Below are positions 1-7,843 of a DNA stretch of 64,000 nucleotides, piece by piece. A program made the translations under genes and the position numbers. The notes below the pieces were generated by a model. The model saw only the letters and a program-made list of their open reading frames with translations. It did no database searches and was not told where the DNA came from. Location: assembly GCA_001485605.1 (NCBI GenBank), contig FAON01000008.1:177735-241734 (forward strand). Reading direction: 5' to 3'. Each line of letters opens with the position of its first letter. The first letter of the stretch is position 1. This DNA is from Candidatus Kryptobacter tengchongensis. Lineage in GTDB: Bacteria; Bacteroidota; Ignavibacteria; Kryptoniales; Kryptoniaceae.

Positions 1-276
1 ATCAAGGATAACAGGTATATCTTTAGGGATTGCATCAATTGTTAATTTTAAAATTTCAAATCCACGGGCACCAAGCGCCTCATAAAATGCGGTGTTAATT
101 TTATAAGCACAAACAACATCGTAAGTTGCTTCAATTATATTGCGATTGAACTCCAAAATAGAATTAATTGATTTTGGAAAATTATTTGGAATTTTTTCAA
201 TGTTGGTATCAAGCCCAATGCAAAGAAGGGAATTATTTTTTGCAAGTGCTTTTTTGAGTTTATAAATAAAATCCAT
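1..276 (-). CDS. pyrF: Orotidine 5'-phosphate decarboxylase, N-terminal part (cut by window edge)
   Basis: The first 92 codons of a minus-strand gene that runs off the left edge. The product would decarboxylate OMP to UMP, the last step of de novo pyrimidine synthesis in the cytoplasm. The translation shows the substrate-binding start LCIGLDTN, the VVCAYKIN strand with its conserved Lys, and EALGARGFEIL. The final visible residues PVILD lead directly into where the family's catalytic DAKRGD motif is expected. The pattern fits the type 2 PyrF subfamily. The ATG at 276 lies two bases after the stop of the coiled-coil gene upstream, so the two are probably co-transcribed and translationally coupled. 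Confidence is high, though the catalytic core itself is outside the window. Confidence 0.88.
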   Translation of the reverse strand, partial: MDFIYKLKKALAKNNSLLCIGLDTNIEKIPNNFPKSINSILEFNRNIIEATYDVVCAYKINTAFYEALGARGFEILKLTIDAIPKDIPVILD

Positions 277-278
277 CT

Positions 279-794
279 TCAAGATAAAACCTTATCTTCA
301 ATCTTTTGAAGTCGCCTTAAAATATCTCCAATGACAACATTTTCCTTTTTCAGAGATTCAACCTCTCTTGTAAGTTCGCCAATTTTTTCAACCAATGAAT
401 TTATCATAAATACCACATTATCAATTCTTTTATTTGTATCATCAATCCTTTTATTCGTATCATCAATTCTTAAACTCAACTCAGATCTTGTTTCGTCAAT
501 CCTTGCGTTTAACTCGGTTCTTAATCCATCAATCCTTTCGTATAGTTCAGCTCTCAACCCATCAATTCTTGCGTATAGTTCGGCTCTCATTTCATCAATT
601 TTTGCATATAGTTCGGTTCTTAGCTCATCAATTCTGCGACTTATTTCGTTAATGTAAGCGTTTGTATCGGAAAGGCGTGCAGAGAATTCATCCATTCGTC
701 CGTGAAGTTTAGAAATGTCTTGTTTTATAACTTCAATTTCAGGCAAAATTACGGCTTTTATTGCTTCAATTATTTTACTTGTTGCATTCGCCAT
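279..794 (-). CDS. Hendecad-repeat coiled-coil protein, function unknown
   Basis: A 171-residue protein that is almost entirely predicted coiled coil, with no signal peptide and no membrane segment. From residue 54, 'ID' recurs every 11 residues (positions 55, 66, 77, 88, 99, 110) in units like RIDGLRAELYE. It then recurs every 7 residues (110, 117, 124) in RIDDTNK units, so an 11-residue hendecad coil changes to a heptad coil. A more ordinary hydrophobic stretch (VVFMINSLVEKIGEL) and a charged coil close the protein. It sits immediately upstream of pyrF with a 2-base gap, in one minus-strand operon. No enzymatic motif is visible. It may be a trimeric or tetrameric scaffold, but its function is not known. 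Confidence 0.8.
   Translation of the reverse strand: MANATSKIIEAIKAVILPEIEVIKQDISKLHGRMDEFSARLSDTNAYINEISRRIDELRTELYAKIDEMRAELYARIDGLRAELYERIDGLRTELNARIDETRSELSLRIDDTNKRIDDTNKRIDNVVFMINSLVEKIGELTREVESLKKENVVIGDILRRLQKIEDKVLS
420..635 (-). repeat. In-gene 33-bp tandem repeats changing to 21-bp repeats
   Basis: Within the coiled-coil gene, five near-identical 33-bp units (about 468-635) encode 11-residue hendecads. They are followed by 21-bp units encoding RIDDTNK heptads (about 420-470). The units are alike at DNA level (for example the repeated CATCAATTC and GTTCGGCTC blocks on the plus strand), so length change by slippage or recombination is likely. Confidence 0.75.
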
Positions 795-822
795 TTAAAT
801 CTCCATTTAATGAGTTTTTCTA

Positions 823-851
823 AATTTAAAACAATTTTTAGATAAATTCAA
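823..851 (-). promoter_or_regulatory. Candidate sigma70 promoter for the coiled-coil/pyrF operon
   Basis: On the minus strand the sequence reads TTGAAT (846-851), a 17-base spacer, then TAAATT (823-828), about 30 bases upstream of the ATG at 794. It differs from the stronger TTGACx-N17-TATATT promoters elsewhere in the window by one -10 base, so it is only a moderate match. Confidence 0.4.
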
Positions 852-915
852 TCCCGTTTGAAGAACTTGAAATTAGCAAAGATAAAATCCTGCGCTATTA
901 TAGCCCCTCCCCCAC

Positions 916-944
916 TTGACAATCTAATTTTTATTTGTTATATT
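916..944 (+). promoter_or_regulatory. Sigma70-type promoter of the Lrp/amt/glnA block
   Basis: TTGACA (916-921), exactly 17 bases, TATATT (939-944). Transcription would start near 951, about 48 bases before the Lrp ATG at 999. The same -10 with the same spacer recurs upstream of several other transcription units in this window, which supports it. Confidence 0.75.
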
Positions 945-998
945 TAAGCGTATTTTCTCCTAAAAAATTTAGGCAAAAATAAAAATTGACCTAAAATT

Positions 999-1463
999 AT
1001 GTTAAAAATTGACGATATTGACCTTAAAATTTTAGACATTCTCCAGAAAAATGGAAGGATAAAGCGTAATGACCTTGCTCAAATCGTTGGACTTTCTGTT
1101 CCATCGGTGAGCGAAAGGTTAAAAAAGCTTGAAGATGAAGGGATAATAAAAGGATATACCGCCTTACTTGATTCAAAGAAGCTGGGGAAGGATATAACAG
1201 CATTTGTCTTTGTTTACATTGATTCGTCAAGGAATTATCCTTTATTTATTGAGAGGGCTATGGAGGTTGAGGAGATATTGGAGTGCCATTCAATCACGGG
1301 TGAGGGATCACACCTTTTGAAAGTTAAAACTGAGAACACATCAACGCTTGAAAAACTTCTTGCGAGAATTCAATCTTGGCCAGGTGTTACTGGGACTAAG
1401 ACGAATATCGTTTTATCAACGATTAAGGAAACAACGAGAATAAAAATTTTTAATGAGGATTGA
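999..1463 (+). CDS. Lrp/AsnC family transcriptional regulator
   Basis: A 154-residue cytoplasmic DNA-binding regulator. Residues 1-60 form the AsnC-type helix-turn-helix (DIDLKILDILQKNGR, then SVPSVSERLKKLEDEGIIKGY). Residues 65-150 form the RAM ligand-binding domain (ECHSITGEGSHLLKVKTEN, then IVLSTIKETTRIK). The length is normal for the family. Such proteins form dimers to octamers and sense amino acids. The gene lies directly ahead of the ammonium transporter, SPFH protein and glutamine synthetase genes on the same strand, so control of nitrogen assimilation is a reasonable inference. A strong promoter lies upstream, and autoregulation would be usual for the family. The specific effector cannot be read from the sequence. 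Confidence 0.92.
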   Translation: MLKIDDIDLKILDILQKNGRIKRNDLAQIVGLSVPSVSERLKKLEDEGIIKGYTALLDSKKLGKDITAFVFVYIDSSRNYPLFIERAMEVEEILECHSITGEGSHLLKVKTENTSTLEKLLARIQSWPGVTGTKTNIVLSTIKETTRIKIFNED

Positions 1464-1492
1464 ACTAAAGTTTTTAAACGGAGGTGTTATCT

Positions 1493-3139
1493 GTGGGCGA
1501 ATTTAAAATTGTTGCTGATACGGTTTGGACTATGATAGCTGGTTTTCTTGTTTTTTTCATGAATCTTGGTTTTGCAATGCTTGAAGCGGGGCTTCAAAGG
1601 AGTAAAAATGCTGTTAATATCTTAATGAAAAATTTTGTTGTTTTTTCTGTTTCTTCAATTTCTTTTTTCATCATAGGTTGGGGTATTATGTTTGGAGATG
1701 GGAATGATTTTTTCGGTATCAAAGGTTTATGGTTTGTTTCGGGGCAGGATAATTCCCCTGCGACTGGCGAAAGTTATCTTGGCGTGTATAAAGCAATAAG
1801 TTGGGCATCAGTTCCATTATGGGCGAAATTTTTCTTTCAACTTGTTTTTGCTGGAACATCTGCGACAATTGTGTCCGGAGCTGTTGGGGAAAGGATAAAG
1901 TTTAAAAGTTTTCTAATTTTTTCATTTTTGATGATTTCGTTTATTTATCCAGTTGTTGGGCACTGGATTTGGGGTGGTGGATGGCTTAGTAAACTCGGAT
2001 TTCTTGATTTTGCTGGTTCAACTGTGGTTCATTCCGTTGGTGGCTGGTCTGCGCTTACAGGAGCGATATTACTTGGTCCAAGGCTCGGCAAATATAAAAA
2101 TGGAAAGATTAATCCAATCCCTGGACATGATTTAACACTTGCTACGCTTGGGGCGTTTATCTTGTGGTTTGGATGGTTTGGTTTTAATCCCGGGTCAACT
2201 ATGTCGGCAAATTTCTCATATATAGCAAAAATTGCAACAGTTACGAATATGTCCGCAGCTTCAGCAACTTTGTCAGCCTTAATAACATCATGGGTTTTCT
2301 TGAGGAAGCCTGATTTAACGATGGTCCTTAATGGATGTCTTGCCGGTCTTGTTGCTATAACCGCTCCGTGTGCTTATGTTTCAGTTTTTTCGTCCCTTTT
2401 AATTGGCTTTACGGCTGGTGTGATCGTTGTCTTTTCCGTTTTGTTGTTTGATAAGCTTAAAATTGACGATCCAGTTGGGGCTATATCTGTTCATTTGATA
2501 AATGGAATTTGGGGAACGCTTGCGGTAGGTTTATTTCATGAGGAAGAAGGTTTAATAAACGGGATGGTAAAGTTGTTAAAAGTGCAACTTTTGGGTGTGA
2601 TTGTTGTTGGCGTATTTGCATTCACGATTTCATTTGTTCTTTGGCTTATTATAAAAGAAATTTTGGGATTAAGAGTTTCAGAGCAAGAGGAAATTGATGG
2701 GCTTGATCTTACTGAACATGGTCAGGTGTGTTATCCTGAATTTTCAATCCTTGGGTCAAGTTCTTTTGCAGTTGAGTTTCAGGAAATTGAACATGAAAAA
2801 GTTCCCGAAGTTAAGAAAGTATCAAAGAGAAAACCTCCAATCACTTTGGAAAAGCCCAAGATACTTGAGGCGGAAAGGGCAGATGAAAATAAAAGTTTCA
2901 AAATCAAGGTTGAGAATCTGGATAAGAAAGTATTTATCAATCTATGGCGTCAGATGTGTTCGGGGGATTGGAGAAAATTACCCTTGGAATTTAAGGAGAT
3001 ATATCCGAATGTTAAATTATTTTCTGGGGACGAAATTTTATTTTCAAAGGGCAATCCAGATGTCATAGTTGAAAAATTCGCTAAAGTTTTGAGTAGAGCG
3101 GGTTTTAAAGGATTTAAGATAAAAATTATAAAAGAGTAA
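1493..3139 (+). CDS. amt: Ammonium transporter with extra C-terminal soluble domain
   Basis: A Amt/MEP/Rh-family channel that moves ammonium across the inner membrane. The core has the usual 11 hydrophobic segments. It carries the twin pore histidines (STVVHSVGGW, H180; ISVHLINGIWG, H334), the FNPGST motif, and the cytoplasmic tail GLDLTEHG. The GTG at 1493 is chosen because GGAGGTG (1480-1486) sits seven bases before it; the in-frame GTG at 1484 overlaps that site. After the normal end near residue 415, about 130 further residues follow: a charged linker, then a compact domain (FINLWRQMCSGDW to KGFKIKIIKE) that I do not recognise. No GlnK gene lies nearby, so this tail might serve regulation (inference). 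Confidence 0.95.
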   Translation: MGEFKIVADTVWTMIAGFLVFFMNLGFAMLEAGLQRSKNAVNILMKNFVVFSVSSISFFIIGWGIMFGDGNDFFGIKGLWFVSGQDNSPATGESYLGVYKAISWASVPLWAKFFFQLVFAGTSATIVSGAVGERIKFKSFLIFSFLMISFIYPVVGHWIWGGGWLSKLGFLDFAGSTVVHSVGGWSALTGAILLGPRLGKYKNGKINPIPGHDLTLATLGAFILWFGWFGFNPGSTMSANFSYIAKIATVTNMSAASATLSALITSWVFLRKPDLTMVLNGCLAGLVAITAPCAYVSVFSSLLIGFTAGVIVVFSVLLFDKLKIDDPVGAISVHLINGIWGTLAVGLFHEEEGLINGMVKLLKVQLLGVIVVGVFAFTISFVLWLIIKEILGLRVSEQEEIDGLDLTEHGQVCYPEFSILGSSSFAVEFQEIEHEKVPEVKKVSKRKPPITLEKPKILEAERADENKSFKIKVENLDKKVFINLWRQMCSGDWRKLPLEFKEIYPNVKLFSGDEILFSKGNPDVIVEKFAKVLSRAGFKGFKIKIIKE

Positions 3140-3157
3140 TAAAAGGAGGTGTTAAGT

Positions 3158-4699
3158 ATGCTGTGGGTTATTTTTGTTTTTTTCGCTTTGCTTACAATTT
3201 CTATTCTTGCATTTACCTTACTTTATGTTAAGACTCCACCACACCTTGCTTTTGTGAGGACTGGATTCGGGGGTAGAAAAGTTGTGATAGATGGCGGTTC
3301 AATTGTTTTACCTATAATTCAGGACATTCAATGGATATCGCTTAAAACATATAAGCTTGAGGTTTTTAAATCAGGTCGTGAGGCTTTTATAACGAAAGAT
3401 AAGTTAAGAGTTGACATTGGAGCTGAATTTTATGTCAAAGTTGAACCAACCGAGAAAAGCATAGAGATGGCATCAAGAAGCTTGGGTGAGAGCTCGTTTT
3501 CTGAAGATGGAATAAAAACTCTTGTTGAGGAAAAACTTATCTCAGCATTAAGAGCTGTTGCTGCGACAATGGATATGGTTGAAATTCATGAGAATAGGCG
3601 ATTATTTGAAGAAAGGGTTATGGAAAACTTAAAAGATGCCCTTCTTCAAAATGGACTTACACTTGAAAATGTCTCCGTATATTACCTTGATCAAACAGAT
3701 AAAAACTATTTTGACCCAAACAATATATTTGATGCGGAGGGATTAAGGCAGATAACAGCTCAAACTTCAATGAGGTTGAAGGAGAGGAACGAAATAGAAA
3801 GGGAAACAGAAGTTGCGATAAAGCAAAAGGATGTTGAAACCTTCAAATTGAAACTCCAACTTGACAAGGATAAGGCTTTTGCTGAAGCTGATCAAAGTTA
3901 TCAGGTGGAGACATATAAAGCGAAACGGTATGCTGAAATTGAGCAATTTAAAGCTGAGCAAGATAGGATAGCCCGTGAGGCTGTGATCCAAAAGGAACGT
4001 TCTATAAGAGAGGCTGAAATTCAAAGTGAAACAGCTTTGGTAAAACAGGCAAAATTTAAAGAGGAAGCCGAGATTGAAAAGCAAAGGGTGATTGAGCAAT
4101 TAAAGCGTGATGTTGAAATATCAATTTTGCTTAAAGAAAAGGAAAAAGCAGAGGCTGAGGCTTTGAGGTTGCAAGCGAACGCAGTTGAAGAAGAAGCAAA
4201 GCAAAAGATAATAACGGTTGCGGAAAAAGCAAAAGCTGAGAGATTGAAGGAAATCGCATTGATTGAAGCATTGAAGGAACTTGAAGTCGCTGAGCAAAAA
4301 GCTAAAGCGGTTGAGATATTGGCTAAATCAAAGATGAAAGAGGGTGAATCGGAAGCCTTTGTTAGAATGAAGAAATTTGAGGCGGAAAATGTTTTAAGCG
4401 AAAAGATAATCAACAGAGACATTCTATTGAATTTAATTGAAAAAGCCCCAAGTATATTGGGCGAGCTTATGGCGCCCGCAAAAAATATAGAGGGAATTAA
4501 AATACTTCAAATAGATGGGTATCGCCCCGACAATTTGCAATCTTCCTCAATTCCAGTTGGAATCATCAACGCAATAATTGGAGCAAGCGCTTTGATCCCA
4601 ATTTTGAGGGAATTAATAGATTTTGCGAAGGTGGATAAAAATGTCGTTGAAAAAATAGCGGAATATATCCCAGGTATAAAGGGAACAACTAAACAATAA
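3158..4699 (+). CDS. SPFH/flotillin-like membrane protein
   Basis: A 513-residue protein. One N-terminal membrane segment (MLWVIFVFFALLTISILAF) is followed by an SPFH (band 7) domain up to about residue 190 (TPPHLAFVRTGFGGRKVVID). Then comes a long Ala/Glu/Lys-rich coiled coil (about 200-430) and a C-terminal segment with a hydrophobic Gly/Ile-rich patch (SIPVGIINAIIGASALIPIL). This is the flotillin/YqiK layout: inner-membrane microdomain scaffolds that oligomerise. The ATG at 3158 lies seven bases after GGAGGT (3145-3150). The gene sits 18 bases after the amt stop and 26 bases before glnA. This is an unusual place for a flotillin and hints that it organises or regulates the ammonium uptake machinery (inference). 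Confidence 0.88.
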   Translation: MLWVIFVFFALLTISILAFTLLYVKTPPHLAFVRTGFGGRKVVIDGGSIVLPIIQDIQWISLKTYKLEVFKSGREAFITKDKLRVDIGAEFYVKVEPTEKSIEMASRSLGESSFSEDGIKTLVEEKLISALRAVAATMDMVEIHENRRLFEERVMENLKDALLQNGLTLENVSVYYLDQTDKNYFDPNNIFDAEGLRQITAQTSMRLKERNEIERETEVAIKQKDVETFKLKLQLDKDKAFAEADQSYQVETYKAKRYAEIEQFKAEQDRIAREAVIQKERSIREAEIQSETALVKQAKFKEEAEIEKQRVIEQLKRDVEISILLKEKEKAEAEALRLQANAVEEEAKQKIITVAEKAKAERLKEIALIEALKELEVAEQKAKAVEILAKSKMKEGESEAFVRMKKFEAENVLSEKIINRDILLNLIEKAPSILGELMAPAKNIEGIKILQIDGYRPDNLQSSSIPVGIINAIIGASALIPILRELIDFAKVDKNVVEKIAEYIPGIKGTTKQ

Positions 4700-4725
4700 A
4701 TTAAAAACAAAATTGATAAAATCTC

Positions 4726-6147
4726 ATGAAAAACGAAGCAATTGAAAATGTTTTTAGAATGATCAAAGAACACAAAGTTAAAATGGTTGACTTAAAGTTT
4801 ATGGATTTCCCAGGTCAATGGCAACATTTCAGCGTCCCTGTGCATGAGTTAACAGAAAAATCGTTTGAAGAGGGATTTGGATTTGATGGTTCAAGCATCC
4901 GTGGATGGAAAAGCATAAATGAAAGCGATATGCTCGTTATCCCTGATCCGACAACTGCTTTCATTGATCCATTTATTGAGGTTCCAACGATAAGCTTAAT
5001 ATGTGATGTTTATGATCCTTTAACGAAAGAAAAATATGAAAGATGTCCTCGTTATATTGCTCAAAAAGCGGAAATGTATTTGAAGTCAACAGGAATTGCT
5101 GATACGGTTTATTTTGGACCGGAGGCGGAATTTTTCATCTTTGATGATGTTCGTTTTGATCAGAATGCGCATGAGGGATATTATTACATTGATTCAATTG
5201 AAGGGCAGTGGAATTCAGGGCGAGATGAAAAGCCAAATCTTGCTTATAAGCCAAGATATAAAGAAGGTTACTTCCCTGTTCCCCCGACTGACTCGCTCAA
5301 TGATATAAGAAATGAAATGGTGTTGATTATGGAGCAATGTGGTCTTGAAGTTGAAGCGCAACATCATGAGGTTGCAACTGGAGGTCAATGTGAGATTGAT
5401 TTTCGCTTTGCTCCACTTGTGAGATGTGCAGATAACCTTTTGATCTTTAAATATATTGTTAAGAATGTTGCACGAAGACATGGAAAAACCGCTACATTTA
5501 TGCCTAAGCCATTGTTTGGGGATAATGGTTCTGGGATGCATTGTCATCAAAGTCTGTGGAAAAATGGACAACCATTGTTCTACGGCAATGGTTATGCGAA
5601 TTTAAGTGAAATTGCACTTTATTACATCGGTGGAATCTTAAAACATGCCCCAGCTTTATGTGCTTTCACAAATCCGACAACTAATTCGTATAAACGCCTT
5701 GTCCCTGGATTTGAAGCCCCTGTAAATCTTGCTTATTCACAGCGGAATAGAAGCGCAGCAATCCGTATCCCCGTCTACTCATCAAGTCCAAAGGCAAAGA
5801 GAATTGAAGTGAGATTTCCCGATGGTTCTTGCAACCCGTATCTTGCTTTCTCAGCAATGCTTATGGCCGGGATTGATGGAATCATAAACAAAATTGACCC
5901 CGGCGAACCATTAGATAAGGATATCTACGCTCTTCCGCCAGAGGAATTAAAAAACATTCCTTCAACCCCAGGTTCACTTGAAGAAGCGCTAAGAGCGCTT
6001 GAAAAGGATCATGAGTTTCTTTTAAGGGGCGATGTCTTTACAGAGGATGTGATAGAAGCGTGGATAAAATATAAATGGGAAAAAGAAGTAAACCCGATGC
6101 GTATGCGTCCTCATCCATATGAGTTCGTTATTTATTTTGATGTGTGA
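4726..6147 (+). CDS. glnA: Glutamine synthetase type I
   Basis: A 473-residue cytosolic dodecameric enzyme joining ammonia and glutamate to glutamine with ATP. Signatures are present in order: [11 protein letters not shown] near residue 60, the metal-binding [10 protein letters not shown], the ATP-binding [15 protein letters not shown], the glutamate site [20 protein letters not shown], and [20 protein letters not shown]. Tyr401 in DIYALPPEE corresponds to the adenylylation tyrosine of beta-type GSI, so covalent control is possible, though no adenylyltransferase gene is in the window. It follows the amt and SPFH genes on the same strand with a 26-base gap, so ammonium uptake and assimilation are probably co-expressed. 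Length and motifs are complete. Confidence 0.97.
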   Translation: MKNEAIENVFRMIKEHKVKMVDLKFMDFPGQWQHFSVPVHELTEKSFEEGFGFDGSSIRGWKSINESDMLVIPDPTTAFIDPFIEVPTISLICDVYDPLTKEKYERCPRYIAQKAEMYLKSTGIADTVYFGPEAEFFIFDDVRFDQNAHEGYYYIDSIEGQWNSGRDEKPNLAYKPRYKEGYFPVPPTDSLNDIRNEMVLIMEQCGLEVEAQHHEVATGGQCEIDFRFAPLVRCADNLLIFKYIVKNVARRHGKTATFMPKPLFGDNGSGMHCHQSLWKNGQPLFYGNGYANLSEIALYYIGGILKHAPALCAFTNPTTNSYKRLVPGFEAPVNLAYSQRNRSAAIRIPVYSSSPKAKRIEVRFPDGSCNPYLAFSAMLMAGIDGIINKIDPGEPLDKDIYALPPEELKNIPSTPGSLEEALRALEKDHEFLLRGDVFTEDVIEAWIKYKWEKEVNPMRMRPHPYEFVIYFDV

Positions 6148-6154
6148 AAACTGT

Positions 6155-6170
6155 CCCCACTTCGGTGGGG
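6155..6170 (+). terminator. UUCG-capped hairpin after glnA
   Basis: CCCCAC-TTCG-GTGGGG forms a 6-bp GC-rich stem closed by a C(UUCG)G tetraloop, eight bases after the glnA stop. There is no clean T run after it, so it may be a weak terminator or an mRNA 3'-end stabiliser rather than a full intrinsic terminator. Confidence 0.5.
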
Positions 6171-6267
6171 GCTTACCCTTATTAAGATTTGCAGAAACCT
6201 TTTCACACCTTTGGGGTTATATAGGTAGAAAGGAATCAAATTCCCTTTAAAATGAGCATATTGAGAG

Positions 6268-6810
6268 GTGCCAGAAAGTGATTGGGAAATATTTGAAAGA
6301 GTTAAAAATGGAGATGAATTAGCGTTTAAGGAAATTTATGAGAAATTTAAACTTCCACTATATAGATTTTGTTTGCGGATGGTTTTTGATGAAGATACGG
6401 CAATTGACATAGTTCATGATGTTTTTATGAAGATATATGAAAATAAAAATTTGATTGAACCTGCTTCTTTTTCCCTTTCAACTTTGCTTTTTAAAATAGC
6501 CAAAAATAGATGTTTAAACTTTCTGCGAGATAGGAGAGAAAAAATTCAGGTTGATAGTGTTGAGATAAATTCAGGTTGTGATGTTGAAAAAAATTTTGAA
6601 GTCATTGACGCAAAAGAGAAATTGCAAAGAATTTTGAACTTACTTGATGACGATTATAGAGCGATTTTGATTTTGAGAGAGTGGAACGGTTTAAGTTATA
6701 GCGAAATAGCAAAAATTTTTGACACGAGCGTTTCGGCTGTTAAGGCAAAACTTTTCAAAGCGAGAAGAAAATTAGCAGAAATTTACAAAAAATATTACGG
6801 AGATGAGTAA
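6268..6810 (+). CDS. ECF-type RNA polymerase sigma factor
   Basis: A 180-residue sigma70-family ECF factor. Region 2 is LAFKEIYEKFKLPLYRFC to NRCLNFLRDRRE. Region 4 contains the helix-turn-helix LSYSEIAKIFDTSVSAVKAK near the C-terminus. The GTG at 6268 is the only usable start because an in-frame TGA lies at 6262. The stop overlaps the 5' end of the next gene, a zinc anti-sigma factor, the standard genetic arrangement for this family. The operon therefore probably responds to an envelope or stress signal, with the anti-sigma factor holding the sigma factor inactive. No ECF-type promoter could be assigned confidently in the 120 bases upstream. Confidence 0.93.
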   Translation: MPESDWEIFERVKNGDELAFKEIYEKFKLPLYRFCLRMVFDEDTAIDIVHDVFMKIYENKNLIEPASFSLSTLLFKIAKNRCLNFLRDRREKIQVDSVEINSGCDVEKNFEVIDAKEKLQRILNLLDDDYRAILILREWNGLSYSEIAKIFDTSVSAVKAKLFKARRKLAEIYKKYYGDE

Positions 6811-6811
6811 A

Positions 6812-7264
6812 ATGAAATGCGAAGATATTCAAGAAATACTTAGTTGTTTTGTTGATGGGGAACTCAATGAAAACATTGATTATGCGTTTTCTCATGTTTT
6901 TTCATGCCTTGATTGTCAGGAATTTTTAAAAGTCACACTTAAATTTAAAGTTGATGCAAGTAAAGATAAAATTGAATTTCCCGAGGTAGAAGAATTTGAA
7001 GTTAAAGGAAAAGGAAACTTGATAAGAAGATTTGTGAGATCTTTAAAGGTTGAAATTCCTATTCCAACGGGACTTCTTTCGGCAGTTGTGGTTATGTTGT
7101 TTTTACTTTCCTTTTTGCTTGCTGTTTTTGTCTATGATAAAGCGATGATGGTTGAACAAGGTAAGTTCCAGGTTCCAGTTCACAAGGAAAAAACACGAAT
7201 CGTGGTTGTTTATGGAATACCGCAGGTCATAGTTTACCCTGATATGAAAATAAAAGAAAAATAA
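6812..7264 (+). CDS. Membrane anti-sigma factor with HxxxCxxC zinc-finger motif
   Basis: About 150 residues. The N-terminus matches the zinc-binding anti-sigma domain (CEDIQEILSCFVDGELN, then HVFSCLDC, which is the H-x3-C-x2-C signature). A membrane helix follows (LLSAVVVMLFLLSFLLAVFV) and a short exported tail. It should bind the ECF factor encoded just upstream in the cytoplasm and respond to events across the inner membrane. GGAG at 6799-6802 favours the ATG at 6812 (nine-base spacing); the ATG at 6803 is also in frame and overlaps the sigma stop. The tail ends in a proline/valine-rich stretch without a recognisable sensory domain. Confidence 0.88.
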   Translation: MKCEDIQEILSCFVDGELNENIDYAFSHVFSCLDCQEFLKVTLKFKVDASKDKIEFPEVEEFEVKGKGNLIRRFVRSLKVEIPIPTGLLSAVVVMLFLLSFLLAVFVYDKAMMVEQGKFQVPVHKEKTRIVVVYGIPQVIVYPDMKIKEK

Positions 7265-7278
7265 AAGGAGTGAAAATT

Positions 7279-7707
7279 ATGGTTCGGAAAATTTTTATTC
7301 TTATGTTGGCGGTGATTTTTATTGCCTGTCAAAAGTCAAAAGAAAATGGGGAATTAAATTCCGAGATATTGCCTTTGACCCCGAAGGCTGAAATCAATAA
7401 AGAAAGTTATGCTATGATAGTAGATACCCCGCCAGGGATAATAGGTGGATTAGAAGCAATTCAGAAGAAAATTAAATATCCAGATAGCGCGATAAAAAAC
7501 GGAATTGAGGGAACTGTGTATGTGATGGCTTATATAAATGAAAATGGAGAAGTTGATTTTGCTGAAGTTATAAAGGGAATAGGTTACGGTTGTGATGAGG
7601 TAGCAAGAGATGCTGTTTTACAGACGAAATTTACATCACCCTATCATCAAGGCAAGCCAGCAAAGGCAAGAGTAGTGGTGCCAATAAGATTTAAAATGAG
7701 AAAATAA
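7279..7707 (+). CDS. Lipoprotein with TonB C-terminal domain
   Basis: A 142-residue protein. A lipoprotein signal (MVRKIFILMLAVIFIACQKS) with lipobox FIAC places the mature N-terminus on a membrane. From about residue 55, GGLEAIQKKIKYPDSAIKNG and GTVYVMAYINENGEVD to ARVVVPIRFKM match the TonB energy-transducer C-terminal fold. The usual inner-membrane helix and Pro-rich spacer of a true TonB are missing, so it is not a standard energy transducer. AAAGGAG eight bases ahead supports the ATG at 7279 rather than the GTG at 7270. It closes the sigma/anti-sigma operon (15-base gap) and may be its envelope sensor or main target (inference). Confidence 0.85.
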   Translation: MVRKIFILMLAVIFIACQKSKENGELNSEILPLTPKAEINKESYAMIVDTPPGIIGGLEAIQKKIKYPDSAIKNGIEGTVYVMAYINENGEVDFAEVIKGIGYGCDEVARDAVLQTKFTSPYHQGKPAKARVVVPIRFKMRK

Positions 7708-7843
7708 AAAATAGAACAATAGCCCAGCAACAGCAAAACAGTTTGTGACTCGGTTTTAAAAGCGGTGAAGAGGGATTTTTTATCTCGGGGTAAAATCTGC
7801 ACTAAATTATTGCGCAATATTTAATCATTTCATTATTTTATAG

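Noticed and set aside
331..657. Plus-strand frames opposite the coiled-coil gene
   Set aside because: They owe their openness to the 33-bp repeat units; the minus-strand hendecad protein explains the sequence.
1484..1492. GTG at 1484 as amt start
   Set aside because: It overlaps the GGAGGT ribosome site; the GTG at 1493 has correct spacing.
4021..4422. Open minus-strand frame of 133 codons inside the SPFH gene
   Set aside because: It is antisense to the Ala/Glu/Lys-rich coiled coil; its Ser/Phe-rich low-complexity translation is the expected mirror of that codon use.
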